From Gamarada debralockiae (taxonomy: Eukaryota; Ascomycota; Leotiomycetes; Helotiales; Hyphodiscaceae), in the NCBI GenBank assembly GCA_002803225.1, contig NXFV01000277.1:24490-88489 (forward strand): DNA of 64,000 nucleotides, given 5' to 3'. Below are positions 1 through 10,460 of the stretch, piece after piece. Numbering within the stretch: position 1 is the stretch's first letter; every line of letters begins with the position of its first letter. A model generated the notes under the pieces. That model was not told where the DNA came from, did no database searches, and saw only the letters and a program-made list of their open reading frames with translations. A program made the translations under genes and the position numbers.

Positions 1-1
1 T

Positions 2-127
2 GCTATGTTTGGCTGGCTTGGGACGGATGGGTATGACGTTGATATTCAGGGGTTGAGGAAGGAGTACCCGGAGCTGCAAACTTTTCGGCAATGGCTGCAG
101 GAGAGCAGTGGATGGAGGAAACATTGA
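2..127 (+). CDS. 3' end of an unidentified protein gene (partial)
   Basis: An open frame enters from the left edge and ends at TGA 125-127, giving about 41 C-terminal residues with a balanced, protein-like composition (it begins AMFGWLGTDGYDVDIQG and is rich in E, Q, R and W near the end). No in-frame start is needed because the window cuts the gene. I do not recognise the family. It would converge tail to tail with the polygalacturonase that ends at 354. The alternative is a chance frame, because 126 bp is short. Confidence 0.4.
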   Translation, partial: AMFGWLGTDGYDVDIQGLRKEYPELQTFRQWLQESSGWRKH

Positions 128-353
128 AATGGTCCTTGTGAGAGAATATGGAGTTAGGAGTTATGGTGAATTTGTCATGTCTCTGAATCGCTGGCAAGTG
201 CTTTTTATTTACAGATGCTGCCTAGGACAACTGCAAACAAGGATCAATCATATGGACAATGAAATAGAGCTATGTACAAAACTTGCTTCGAAGTCCCTCT
301 TTCAAATCCCCCTCTCTCTACTTTCTTCCTCTCCTCGTTTCCATAACTGGCTC

Positions 354-1773
354 CTAGTCAGAGCAAGAAACTCCACTAGGAACGTTCAAGCAGCTGGTGC
401 TAGTCTTCCCTCCAGTCACATCCACACCAGTCCAAGTCCAATCAGTGCAGCTACCGCTTCCGCACTCAATATAGATGTTCGTTCCCGAAGATTCAACTGT
501 GCCACTGATATTATCAAGGACAAACTTGGTGACGGTAACACCATTGGTTGGATCACCTGCAGTTCCATCGTACGCCTGGTTGACAACGATTCCGTACTCT
601 GTAATCCCGGAAAGCGTGATTCCGGAATAGGTGACGCCGGAGACGGTCCCGGTGTCGCCAGAGATGGTCTTGATGCGGATACCGTTCTGAGAGGCTTTTA
701 CTTCACTGTTTTCGAAGAGGACAGTCTCAACGGTGTTGTCGCTGCGCCCGCCGACACTGCCGATGGAGAGACCGTGTCCGCCGGAGCAGACGCCGCCGGA
801 GAAGGTGATGCCCTGTTGAAGTTTAGCATGGGTTTGGAGCACAAGAGGGTGTACTTACGGTGCCAGAGTTGATGGCTACGCAACTGTGAGGGCATCGCAG
901 TCAGTATTGCATGATAATAGGATAATTGCCCAGAGCTCATAAATTGGTACGTACTCATCTTGATTGTAGATGTTCGCACCGGTAATGGTAATGCCTGAGG
1001 AACTGCCAATATCGAAGCCGTCGGTGTTTGCGCCAAGAGAAGCTACACTCCATCAGAATCGTTCAACAGCACAAATAGATTTGGCAAGACTTACCACCTG
1101 CCGTGTCATCGACAGTAATGTCCGTGAGAGTCAAATCGGTTGAGTCATCGATGCTGAAGACCTGTACTGGAGAGTTCTGGACTGTAGGAGATCGGGAAGT
1201 CAGTAAGTCTCGTTCAAAAAAAAAAAAATTTTCCTGAAATATCACTCACTGTAAACGCTGTTAATGGAGGAAGAGATCATGTTGTGCGCGTAGAAGAATT
1301 TTGGCTTAGTCTTTCCGCCATTAGATCCTTCACCATCCCAGTAATCAGCTCCATTGCCATTGAGATAAGCTCCAGAAGCTCCAGTGACGGTGATATCTGT
1401 TCCTGAAACAGAGACGAGAGGGCCAGACCACTCTTCGTAGCCAAAGGTGGTTTCTCCTTCGAAGATCACCTGACAGAAGGTCAATATCTACTATTGATAT
1501 TTGATAGGGAAAACGTACGTGTGTTCCCGAATTGAGACCTGTCAAGTCCAAGGTCGTGCCGGAAGGCACAGCAAGAGCTGAGAGGATAATGGTGGAACAG
1601 GAAGTCTTAGACTTGCTAGCAGAAGAAGCTCCACCAGACCCAGAGAAGGTGCAAGTAGTGGCACGCTTGGCGAGCTCAGGGGCAGCGGTTGGCTCCGGAG
1701 CCGGAGCGGGAGCGGGAGCAGCAGCTACCAAAGCCGCAGCAGCGAATGCCAGGACGGAAGGAAGATGAACCAT
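354..1773 (-). CDS. Secreted endopolygalacturonase (GH28)
   Basis: Hydrolyses alpha-1,4 bonds in plant pectin outside the cell. Six exons: 1773-1519, 1469-1250, 1181-1095, 1042-955, 883-859 and 812-354, all GT-AG, giving 377 aa, normal for fungal GH28. Residues 1-20 are a hydrophobic signal peptide, followed by an Ala/Pro stretch and a Lys-Arg pair (LAKR) suggesting Kex2 processing. The catalytic signatures are complete: NTDGFD, DDCVAINSG (split across an intron), GGHGLSIGS and RIK, with a late YGI for the conserved tyrosine. Exon 5 is only 25 bp and carries part of the active site. The enzyme suggests a plant-associated lifestyle. Family assignment is secure; the start is the first ATG before the signal peptide. 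Confidence 0.96.
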
Positions 1774-3032
1774 GATTGCTTTGTCTCAGTTGAGTAAAGA
1801 GTGCCTGGGAAGTTAAGATGAGCTTCTACTTTCGACTGAGACAGATGCCGTTTGACAAGGGCAGAGGCGTATTTATGCCACGACCTTCCTACAGCTTTGC
1901 AGAGCTGGCAGTCACATGGCTGACCCAAGCCTGCTCTCATCCACGCTTTTCTTCCGATGTGGAAAAATTAAAGGGCCCTCCTCCTTTAATCACCAAATGA
2001 AAATTACGTGCTGTCGCCATTGCTGAGTGGTGGGTTCTGATAGTAGTAATTCTTCCACGCATACCCTCACAGCCTCATTGCCAGGAGAATTCTTGCTCAA
2101 GCTCGGAAAAGATGGGGTAAAGAAGAGACAAGTCAGATTGTACCTTGGATCGTTGGCGTGGGGAGTCAAGACCCTGGTGCGCTCGACGACTGCCGGAGCG
2201 CCGAGAAAGAAGTTTCAATCCTCCGCCAAGCATATGGCGCAGTCTTGACAGGGGTAGCAAATCTGATGGCCACCTGCCACTTGGATGGCCAAGCCTGAGA
2301 TGAAGAGGAGAGAAAGTTCTTCCGGTGCATTTAATGCGCAGTAGAGAGGGAGGAGCAGAGAAATTGGATGCTTGCGCGGCTTTGTTTCCGAAGGGGAAGC
2401 CCTGTAAGCCTCTTTGTGGGGTTGTTCTGATTGCTGAAGCTTTGGCTCCACAAACGCGATTATGACCCTTATCTTTATTTCCACCAGGATACCCTCTTTT
2501 GGTCGGAATTGAACCGAGATCTATGATTCGGGGAAATTTGTGCGTGATTGAAGAAATGACGTTTCATATTAAGGAACCGCATTCTGAAGCGATGCCAAAA
2601 ATGGACCTGCAGGTGATGATGCGGGGTGCATCACGTGGAGGTACCGAGATACTTCCGTTCCTACTCATGGATAAATTACTACTTCACCATTCAGGGAGGT
2701 GACCGGCTAAATCGAGGTAATGATTGACAGAGGCTCAAAAGGCTTGCACGTGGGAGGAAACCGCAGGTCAGGCACTGCCGCCTTTGACCCCTTCTACTCT
2801 ACCTTGACATATACTAACCACTCCAGGGTAATACAGCCACCGCCTTCAGGAACCTTGGGTGTCATTGCAAAAAGTCTGTACCCTTTGTTATCGCCAACCG
2901 GCCCCGGACACGCCAGAAATGCCCCTGTAGAGCAAAATCAATATCTGTCATACGTAATTGCTATGAGGTCAACCCAGCCCTGTCAAATCCCGGCGGCTCA
3001 AATTCCAAGGCGTAAACAGTGCTTTTGTCATG
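1774..3032. other. Gene-free interval
   Basis: This is the upstream region of the polygalacturonase and the downstream region of the next minus-strand gene. Only short frames without family resemblance or splice support were seen. The first few hundred bases probably hold the polygalacturonase promoter. Confidence 0.5.
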
Positions 3033-3497
3033 CTAGTACGTGAAGTCTACAGTGCTGAAGTTGCCAGTGTATGGTTTCCACTGGCCTTTGGGCATGCTGG
3101 CAAAATCGTGGGAGATATACTGAACAGAGCCACCTGTCTGGATAACTACCTCGAACGGCTCCTGTTCTTCTTTGGCACAATCGACATTGGGCTTGAAGAA
3201 CAAAGATTCGGGGAAAGCACTGTTTCGCACGAATATGGCGCATTCTTCATCGGGGATAGGCTCCAAAGAACTGCGTACCTCAATCCCGAAGTAACCCTGT
3301 GTTGCCGTGTGTTAGTGAAAGCCTGACAGCAGAGTGAGGATTATTACCGAATTGTTGTTGGTGGGGTACATAATATTTCTTGAGCGAATTTTAAAGGCAT
3401 ACTTCGAGTGTGAAAGTGCTGAGAGTTGAGGGTTCCATAAGAGTTGCTGGATTTGGGAGAAAGGAAGGAAGCATAAGAGGAGTTTTATGAAAGCCAT
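3033..3497 (-). CDS. Small secreted-type protein, family unknown
   Basis: Two exons (3497-3348 and 3296-3033) joined by a 51-bp GT-AG intron give 137 aa. The N-terminus (MAFIKLLLCFLPFSQIQ) looks like a signal peptide or anchor. The mature part contains NSGYFGIEVRSS across the junction and a short acidic stretch (CAKEEQEPFE), with only three cysteines. I do not recognise the family. Size and leader fit a small secreted protein such as an effector or surface protein, which is inference only. The start is the ATG immediately before the hydrophobic leader. Confidence 0.55.
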
Positions 3498-5502
3498 TGT
3501 ATGATGAAAACTGGAGTTGAGAGTGGAAGTAGGAAATGCCAAGGTTCGACTGAAGCTGTGTCGCGATATCAAATCCTTCGCAGCAGCAGGAAATTGAGGA
3601 TTATGGTAGGCAGCGCATTTATATGGAGACAGCACAATGAATGAAACCTTTAAGATCCCTCGAGAATTGACACTTTCAAGTTTCTTTAGTGGGAGCTGTA
3701 GCGGACTTACATGCTAAGGGGTATAGGACGCCAAAATCCTAACTTCTCCAAGGTAAGGAGTTGTGAAGAAGACAGAGGGAGAGGTAAAAGCTGCCCACTT
3801 GGGATCTGCTCTAGAGCTTCACAGTCTCGACAGCCATTTTCATTGAGAATTCTCATTCCTTAACAGCGGTGATGGTGATAATGATAATGAGGTGATTCAT
3901 CAAATTTCTCTCTAAAAGATGCAGTTCGTGCAGCGAAGCTCATCAATCAATTGAAATCATCAGTCCATCTTCAACGACAAGAACTACGCAGTACCAAAAA
4001 AAAAAAATTCAGTATTGCCGATAGAAGTGCATAAATATGACCCTCACACCGATGTGGAGTCTACGAGCTTCCGTGGCCTAGGCAGACCAATGCTGCCCAC
4101 GATCCTCGACCAAACTAGAGTCAAAAGCCTTCCGCGCTCCCTCTACTCCTTCCGCAGACCAAAATACTTTTCAATGCTGAGTGACGCAATACAATTACCG
4201 CGGGAGGATGCACAGCTCAAGAGCTTGGAATAAATGAATACGAGGTAAATTACGGGCCTGAGCAAAGTATGCTATCCAATGGCCCGAAACGAAGTTGGCC
4301 ACAAAACAACCTTCTGCAAACACGAGAAAGCAGTCTATCCATAGCGGAGACCCTACTACTGGAGCTATTTCCGTTGCTGAAGGAATCTCGGAAACCTCGA
4401 AATAGATAAATAGCTGATGGGGACCTCTGGGAGGCTCTCAATGGTTGCTCGAGAGGACGGTATAGAACAGTAGAGGCGCAGCAGGATTACGCAGAAGGCA
4501 TGGAGCCATTGGGTGGTTTCATCAGTGAACTTACGCCGCGGTCCTCATTGACAGTTCACCCTAGGTGGACATTAGGCTGGAGATGGAACGGGTTGACGCG
4601 ATATAACAACGGGCTGGCCCGGCGAAGTCTTTATCCGTCCCTGCGAACATGCCCATCTAGGGTTGACACAGGAATGAGCCTCCCATCAGCATTGGCCATC
4701 CATTACCAAACACACTGTAGTGATTCGTTCAGACTCGTTCGGACATACCCTCCATAAGCCATCGAACTTAGAGTCTACTTATGTCCAACTCTCCACGTGG
4801 GTGGATTCCTTCCCGCGCTTCTAGAAAGTGTGAATCGGCCAATTGGCATCAAGGCTCTATTCTTATAGACGCGTTGGAAGTTTGAAGCTCGACGGAAGAG
4901 TCAAGCTCCGAGTCGCCAACTCTGTCTCAAATAAGCGCCGGCAATCTGGTCGCTTTTTCAGCCCTATGTTAACAAGACTGCTCAAGAAACATGAAAGATG
5001 CGTTCAAATTCTGCAGGCTACGCCCCTTGGTGAACTAAGCGCCCTCCACTTTGCCCCCACGCTGCCAGATCTCGCGGCCGAAGAACGACATGTTGGGCTC
5101 GTACAGCTTGGAAATATATATCCGACGACTAAGTTTCAGTCCTGCGGATGCGGCGTTGTAGGCTTTATAGCAGTCTGAATGGTTCCTTTGGTAATGATCG
5201 ATTTGTTAGTCGGTTTGTCAAGGCCTTTGCTGCAACCATGGCATTTCTTGCATCATTCTCTAACATGTTGGGTTACTGATCCTATTTAGGATGATGCAGA
5301 GGTAGGGTTCTAATCAACAGCGATTTATAATGATTCATATACTTGTGTCTTGCCCTATGATGGAAATCATAATTCTCGTTCTTTGAATTCAGCTGTATCA
5401 AGATCCACGAAAGTCGAGCTAGTCCTCCTTTCTAACTCGTACAAAGGCCGTGGCCTTCTCTCATCATTCTTTTTGAGGCTCTGTTCATATATCTTCAGCA
5501 CG
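3498..5502. other. Gene-free interval
   Basis: No reading frame with recognisable domains or convincing splice structure was found. An A-run lies near 4000. The frames near 4015 and 4843 lack good composition and were not called. Confidence 0.45.
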
Positions 5503-6476
5503 ATGCATCTTCACCTTTCTTCTGCAGTGCTCTTAGGTATCTTTTCCGGTGCACATCTCTGTTTCTCGTATGCCATTACCACAACCATTCTCATGGGCCC
5601 CTATCAATTCGCGAGCCCCGAAGCAGTTTATAATGCAGCATCTTCACCAGTCGTTACATATACCGCTACTTCCGGTTAAGCTGTTTACAAGCATGCTTCT
5701 TCGGTCACTACCACATACACTGCTCCCCTCAGCAGATCCATTTACTATCTCAAGCCCTCAGAAACTACAGCTGCGATCTGGAGCAGCACAACAAGCACTC
5801 AAAATATCGGCAGCGCTGATGCCTCCCTTCTCCCACTCCTATTGTCAAGCACCAATCCGCAGCTCGATTCTCCCTCCTCAACCTCATGAGCTCCAATCCC
5901 GACGATATCCTCCAAGCCGGGAACTCCTCCGTGCACGGTTTCTTTACTAACATCTCCTCCTGCCTCACGAACCAAACCAAAGCCGTTGAACAAGCCATCT
6001 CCCTAGCCGTTTCAGCTCTAGAAAACGCTGCTATGTCCCTCGAAGGCCGTCTCACAAGCGCCGTCGTCCCTTTCGCAACAAGTCTCGAGGGCGGCTTCAC
6101 CTCTGCCGTCGACCCCGCTACACCGCTGCTGCATCCGCTATTGAGAATGGCGCGAAAGCCATCGGGCAAGATACTAGCGATTTCTTCAAGTAAAGAAGCG
6201 AGCTGCCTTAACAACATCGTTCACCCCAGACACTTCTTTGATCAAATCCAACACCTGACTCCCACCGGCGCAACAACCTCACTTACAGACTTCACCTCAA
6301 CAAGCGTCTTTACGACCTTCGCAGCACCTCCCACATCACCCACCAGCTTCTTCACCTTCGCTATCCTCGCCAGTGGAAATGCTAGTTCCGCTGGCTCAAA
6401 TGCGCAATCTCCGACTTTGAAGATGGAATTGCTGTCTACGGCGGTGCTGAGGCATGAGTCGAGAGTGGAGAGTTAG
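5503..6476 (+). pseudogene. Broken gene for a Ser/Thr-rich secreted protein
   Basis: ATG 5503 opens a clear signal peptide (MHLHLSSAVLLGIFSGAHLC) followed by a Ser/Thr/Tyr-rich segment. That frame stops at TAA 5677-5679, where a CAA to TAA change would explain the stop. It then continues protein-like to about 5888, with a second copy of the AVY..ASS..TYTA motif directly after the stop. The protein-like signal moves to another frame at about 5886-6110 (helical, Ala/Ser-rich) and appears to shift again near 6115, where a third frame reads YTAAASAIENGAKAIG. At least one nonsense and two frameshift lesions are needed. A multi-intron gene is a less likely alternative. Function unknown. Confidence 0.5.
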
Positions 6477-6990
6477 TTCATGATATCGCCTAACTCGGAC
6501 ACTTTTTTTGAGCATGTCTAGCTTGTAAATTTTTGACTTAGGCCTCACAGGCTTTGAGGCTGCTCCTTTTGTGTTCTTTTGGTTGTGTTGGGTTGGGGAG
6601 TCGTGGTGTTTCAGGGGATTTTTTGATTTTGGGACAGTGAGACTGTCGTAGCTCACTTGGAAAAACAAAATAGTAGAGTTGAATTACTCAAAGTTCTGGA
6701 ACGATTTAAAACGGCCATTTGATGTTTTCTGGACAGAGGATTCCAGTGACTGCCATAGAGTCAGCAAAGGGGGGTGAGGATTCGGGCCCTCTGTGGATGC
6801 CCCTCAGTCTCCATGGACTTACAACGCCGAGCGAGGGAGTGAAAGTACGGTATTTAACCTTTACTTTACTACCATAAACGTGTATTTCACTCTAAATGTA
6901 CATTATATAAGTTATTACTAATTTTTGTACTCGTCAGGTAACAGCAGTGCACGAAACATCTTACTGGCACCCTAGCGCAACTAGTATTTA
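6477..6990. other. Gene-free interval
   Basis: An A/T-rich spacer between the broken secreted-protein gene and the OrsD-like remnant, with no supported feature. Confidence 0.45.
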
Positions 6991-6996
6991 TCAGAC

Positions 6997-7374
6997 GTGT
7001 CTCTTGGGATTGAATCCTCGGAAGATTTTAGCCTATACCCAATCATACATCTGCAGCAATATAAAGTGCTCTTCTGCACCCACTGCCGTAGTGCTATACC
7101 TGCAGGAAAATTGCGGTCGCACCTTGTCGTTAGCCACCAACTACCGGCTAGCATTCGAGACCCAATTATTCAGGAGTTACATCTTCTTCCTGTTGTTCAG
7201 ACTCTTGAGGAAACTCCTGCCTCTGGCGGACGATTCTCCGCCTTTGTCATGCCTGCCCGACCCTATTCGTGGGTATCGATGTCCATTATGCCACTGTTAC
7301 AAAACCTCCAACTTTGGTACACTTCGGAAGTATCTCAACAAAAGATCATAAAGTTTTCCACAACAACACTGTGA
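6997..7374 (+). pseudogene. OrsD-like (DUF3505) zinc-finger fragment, frameshifted
   Basis: One frame encodes FCTHCRSAIPAGKLRSHLV, which matches the N-terminal Cys-x2-Cys...His finger of OrsD-type proteins; those usually read I/V-C-x2-C..AI.P..L..HL. The second half of the domain, with Pro-Ile-x-Gly-Tyr-x-Cys-Pro-x-Cys (PIRGYRCPLCHC), is in a different frame at about 7240-7350. A frameshift therefore lies near 7200-7240. No start or downstream body was found. This is a relic, not a working gene. The family link rests on the spacing of the finger residues and is moderately secure. Confidence 0.55.
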
Positions 7375-8957
7375 CAGAATCGAGCACTGCTTGCTATTTA
7401 ATGAACAGTAACGTATGAGCGCGAAGATACTCTAAGTCTAAATATTTCGATCACCACCCAATCTCATGATATTTCTTAAGCCGCCGAGAGCTGATGATCT
7501 TACTCTAGGACTTCTGTGCGTTCTGCGATATATAGGTCACTTATAGTTTCAAGAGCTTCGTCTGGGTGACAGGAGATGCTCAAAGTGTACCTATGGTTTT
7601 CCCCCTGCGTCATGTTAGATGTGAGAATCAAAGCGCCTAGTTAGGCTTTTTATTTTATTTTATTTTTTTGGCTTACTCCGAAAGCTGGTCTCGCCGAGAC
7701 TCTCACTGTGATACCCGGAAAATGCTGGATAACCCGATCCGATGCACTCTTGAAGATTTTAATTGTCGAGAAAATACTTTCTGGGATGTTTTCATTTGTC
7801 ATAGGCAACATATCTCCTAGTGGTAGCGCAGGGTAGAATGTCTTATGCAACGTTTGGCTAAAAAGCTTTCGAAGAGTCTCCAAATCCTCGCGTTTGGAAC
7901 CATCTTGGCTTTCCCGATCAATTGCGGCGCTATTGTCATGAGTACCGCCACTTTCATCTTCGTTGATTGCATGGTCGCCATTCCTTCTGGTATATGTCTT
8001 CTCGCTGATAAGAGAAACTAGATCACACCATGGAACCTTATCCTTGATGATACCAAAAGCAACTATTAGCTTTATAGGGGTCGCCGATGAACGATAGTAC
8101 TCTATAGCAAACGCTGCTTGCATAAAAACGGGTGCGTGGGTCGGGGGACTTGCGAGCTCGAACTTAGGTAGGGAAAATGGGATGTACTTCTGCCGGTTTT
8201 GAAGTTCTGGGCTTCGCCATAATACACATTCCTCCACCAGAGAACAGAATTTGTCTGTTGACACAGTTACTGATGACCAGGGCTTCGATGGGGAGGTAAA
8301 AAGTGGCCGGATGGCACTTGGAAGAGAGCTACGCTGCAAGTATATCTTCGCATATGTGAACGGTTCGGCTTTAACTTCGGCTTCTGGAACGAATTCCAGA
8401 AGTCCCGTACTTGCTGTCGTATATATCTGAGTTCCAGATGTGAGTTCCTCTATTAAGGCATTTCCTATCCCAATTGGCTGCAATGTAAGGCAGAGAAAAT
8501 GTGCTTTACTTGTGGTGTCAGGGCGAGTACATGTCAAACAAACTTGGTGGACATTTGCTGTTTTTTGTCGTACAGGAAGGCTCATTGAGAGGCCTCGGCT
8601 TGTAAGAGTTGGAGGGTCAATAGTCCTCGCTTGTCCAAAGCTATCTATGAGCTCTGGCATTACAAAAATTGCTTCGGAGATAGAGGGATATAATGCTGAA
8701 TATGGCCACCACGGTCTAGAAGGCCAGCATGAATTGCTCTCAAAATTTGCGGGTGAGTCGGCGAGAAGGCCATGCCGTGGATAGGAATCCCATTTATTAC
8801 AACGACCTGGCAAAGCGGCGGATGGCTCGATCCACGCAAAAAGGGTATAATCCTCGTGTATCTTCATGATTTCTTCTTGCAGCCTATGGAAGGCCCGGCC
8901 ACCCTCGCCATAGAGTAAAGGCATGTTCACCCCAAAAATACCCATAAGGCAGTAGGC

Positions 8958-8962
8958 TACAT
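8958..8962. repeat. Target-site duplication, left (TACAT)
   Basis: A five-base host repeat next to the LTR. Its partner is at 10456-10460. Removing one copy and the element restores the HET frame Glu-Asp-Val-Ala-Tyr across the site. Confidence 0.92.
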
Positions 8963-9180
8963 TGTTGGGTTTTCTCAGGTTCCGGTTCAAATGCATATAT
9001 TAACTTGACTGACTTTCTACTCTACAGGTTCTACGACCCCTATATATACCCTATTTCCTTCACTACTAGAAGCTTCTAGCCTATACTACTAGGGTATGAG
9101 TCACTGTATTCGTAAGCTTCGCCACCCCTAATTGCCACCACTATTGCCACCACTATATTAGTCTTAGGTATTTCCCAACA
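8963..9180 (-). repeat. 3' LTR of the gag-only element
   Basis: A 218-bp long terminal repeat bounded by TG...CA, identical by eye to the copy at 10238-10455. It carries a short internal palindrome (CTAGAAGCTTCTAG) near the middle. It sits directly against the C-terminal part of the HET gene. Confidence 0.95.
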
Positions 9181-9190
9181 CTCCCCTTAC
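9181..9190 (-). other. Polypurine tract of the LTR element
   Basis: Read on the minus strand, GTAAGGGGAG lies directly against the 3' LTR. This is the expected place and composition for the plus-strand DNA primer. Confidence 0.7.
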
Positions 9191-9208
9191 CTAAGACTAA
9201 TACTCCTT

Positions 9209-9994
9209 CTACCACACTGTCTCCCTTGCATGCATAGAAGTCTCTTTCTCCTGCTTCCCTGGTACTGGCAAAGGCCCTGTACTCGCACTTGTCTTCTTTA
9301 ACTCAGGGTACAGCTCGAAGCATCGGTCCCTCTTATGTCCTGGCTTCCCACAATGCCAGCAACCTCGTCCTTGCTCCCCTGCCTTAAAAGCCTGTGCCTT
9401 AATAGGCCCTCCAACAGACCCTATTCCCTTCCTTATAGCCTCCTCCTGAAGCAAGGCTGTCAAAGACTCGAAGGTAGGTAATTCTCCATAGGTTATTACT
9501 GATACTAGAGTATCAAACCCCTCCCCAAGCCCTTGTAGGGCAGCTGTAACTAAGAGTTCATTGCTGACCTCAACTCCTGACTCTCTTAACTGAATCCCAA
9601 TATTTTGTACCCGATCCAAATGCTCGACAACTGACAAGCTATTCCCTTCCTCGAAGTTAAATAGCCTCTTCCATAGGTTATATCGTGCCGCAAACCCAAC
9701 TTTACTAAACACTTCCTTAAGCTTCGCCCAAACTGCCACTGGGTCCCTCAAGTCTCGTACGTATCGTTCCGCCGTCTCTGAGAGGTATAAGAATATCGTT
9801 GCGGTGGCCCGTTCAGCATCTTCATCGAACTCAGTCTGTGCCTTTGTCCCAGACTCAGGTTTAATCCGTCTTCCACAGACTATACCCCATAACTTTTCCC
9901 TAATCAAGACCATTTCCATCTTAGACTTCCAAACAGGATAGTTTACAGGCCCCGTAAGCAACGGGCAAGCCCTCCTTAACTCTCCAGAATCCAT
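9209..9994 (-). CDS. Gag protein of the LTR element (Copia type, zinc knuckle)
   Basis: A 261-aa protein with the order typical of Copia Gag. First comes the N-terminal substrate-like start (LLTGPVNYPVWKSKMEMVL) and the UBN2-type helical region with a VWAKLKEVF segment. Then follow LQGLGEGFDTLV and a CCHC zinc knuckle, CWHCGKPGHKRDRC. It would form the particle shell that packages element RNA. The frame closes just before the polypurine tract, so no pol can follow. The frame is intact, which suggests that Gag is or was recently under selection. Confidence 0.9.
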   Translation of the reverse strand: MDSGELRRACPLLTGPVNYPVWKSKMEMVLIREKLWGIVCGRRIKPESGTKAQTEFDEDAERATATIFLYLSETAERYVRDLRDPVAVWAKLKEVFSKVGFAARYNLWKRLFNFEEGNSLSVVEHLDRVQNIGIQLRESGVEVSNELLVTAALQGLGEGFDTLVSVITYGELPTFESLTALLQEEAIRKGIGSVGGPIKAQAFKAGEQGRGCWHCGKPGHKRDRCFELYPELKKTSASTGPLPVPGKQEKETSMHARETVW

Positions 9995-10050
9995 ATCGAT
10001 AGTGTCTTCCGCAAGGCCCGTCTGATAACTTGTCTCCCTCGAGACCCAAT

Positions 10051-10184
10051 TTCCTTAAAGTGTCTCCCCCGAGACCTGTCTTCCTCAAGACCTGATTTCC
10101 TTAAAGTGTCTCCCCCGAGACCTGTCTTCCTCAAGACCTGTTTTCCTTAAAGTGTCTCCCCCGAGACCTGTCTTCCTCAAGACC
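10051..10184. repeat. 46-bp tandem repeat in the element leader (three copies)
   Basis: Units start at 10051, 10097 and 10143 with TTCCTTAAAGTGTCTCCCCC. The copies are nearly identical and differ mainly near the unit ends. A partial, diverged unit lies just before, near 10020-10050. The array sits between the primer site and gag, in the untranslated leader, where packaging or dimerisation signals usually lie. Confidence 0.9.
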
Positions 10185-10220
10185 GAGTCAAGTTCTTAAA
10201 ATCGTATGCGTAGCGTAGCG

Positions 10221-10237
10221 TCTCCGGGCTCATAACC
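10221..10237 (-). other. Primer binding site, half-tRNA initiator Met type
   Basis: Directly inside the 5' LTR the minus strand reads GGTTATGAGCCCGGAGA. This is the complement of the initiator tRNA-Met anticodon arm (CCGGGCTCATAACC). Copia-group elements often prime from the cleaved anticodon half of tRNA-iMet instead of its 3' end. The match supports the Copia assignment. Confidence 0.75.
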
Positions 10238-10455
10238 TGTTGGGTTTTCTCAGGTTCCGGTTCAAATGCATATATTAACTTGACTGACTTTCTACTCTAC
10301 AGGTTCTACGACCCCTATATATACCCTATTTCCTTCACTACTAGAAGCTTCTAGCCTATACTACTAGGGTATGAGTCACTGTATTCGTAAGCTTCGCCAC
10401 CCCTAATTGCCACCACTATTGCCACCACTATATTAGTCTTAGGTATTTCCCAACA
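10238..10455 (-). repeat. 5' LTR of the gag-only element
   Basis: The second 218-bp LTR copy, upstream of gag on the minus strand. It should contain the element promoter. The identity to the 3' copy covers the full length. Confidence 0.95.
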
Positions 10456-10460
10456 TACAT
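10456..10460. repeat. Target-site duplication, right (TACAT)
   Basis: The partner of 8958-8962. A five-base duplication is the usual product of Copia-type integrase. Confidence 0.92.

Larger units (their letters stand above)
8963..10455 (-). mobile_element. Intact gag-only LTR retrotransposon (TR-GAG-like, Copia type)
   Basis: The element starts TGTTGGG and ends CCCAACA and is flanked by TACAT direct repeats (8958-8962 and 10456-10460). Its two LTRs (218 bp each) look identical base for base. The internal region is 1,057 bp. Read on the minus strand it has a primer site complementary to initiator tRNA-Met right after the 5' LTR, a leader with tandem repeats, a single gag gene with a zinc knuckle, and a polypurine tract beside the 3' LTR. 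There is no protease, integrase or reverse transcriptase. It must therefore be moved by an autonomous Copia partner elsewhere. Identical LTRs and clean target repeats imply a recent insertion. Confidence 0.95.

Noticed and set aside
108..872. Long plus-strand frame across the polygalacturonase
   Set aside because: Antisense shadow of the GH28 exon; composition mirrors the real gene.
2495..2580. tRNA-like B box on the minus strand (GGTTCAATTCC)
   Set aside because: No matching acceptor stem or A box upstream; the cloverleaf cannot be drawn.
8440..8784. Plus-strand frame inside the HET gene
   Set aside because: Antisense of the HET C-terminal region, no start context or domain.
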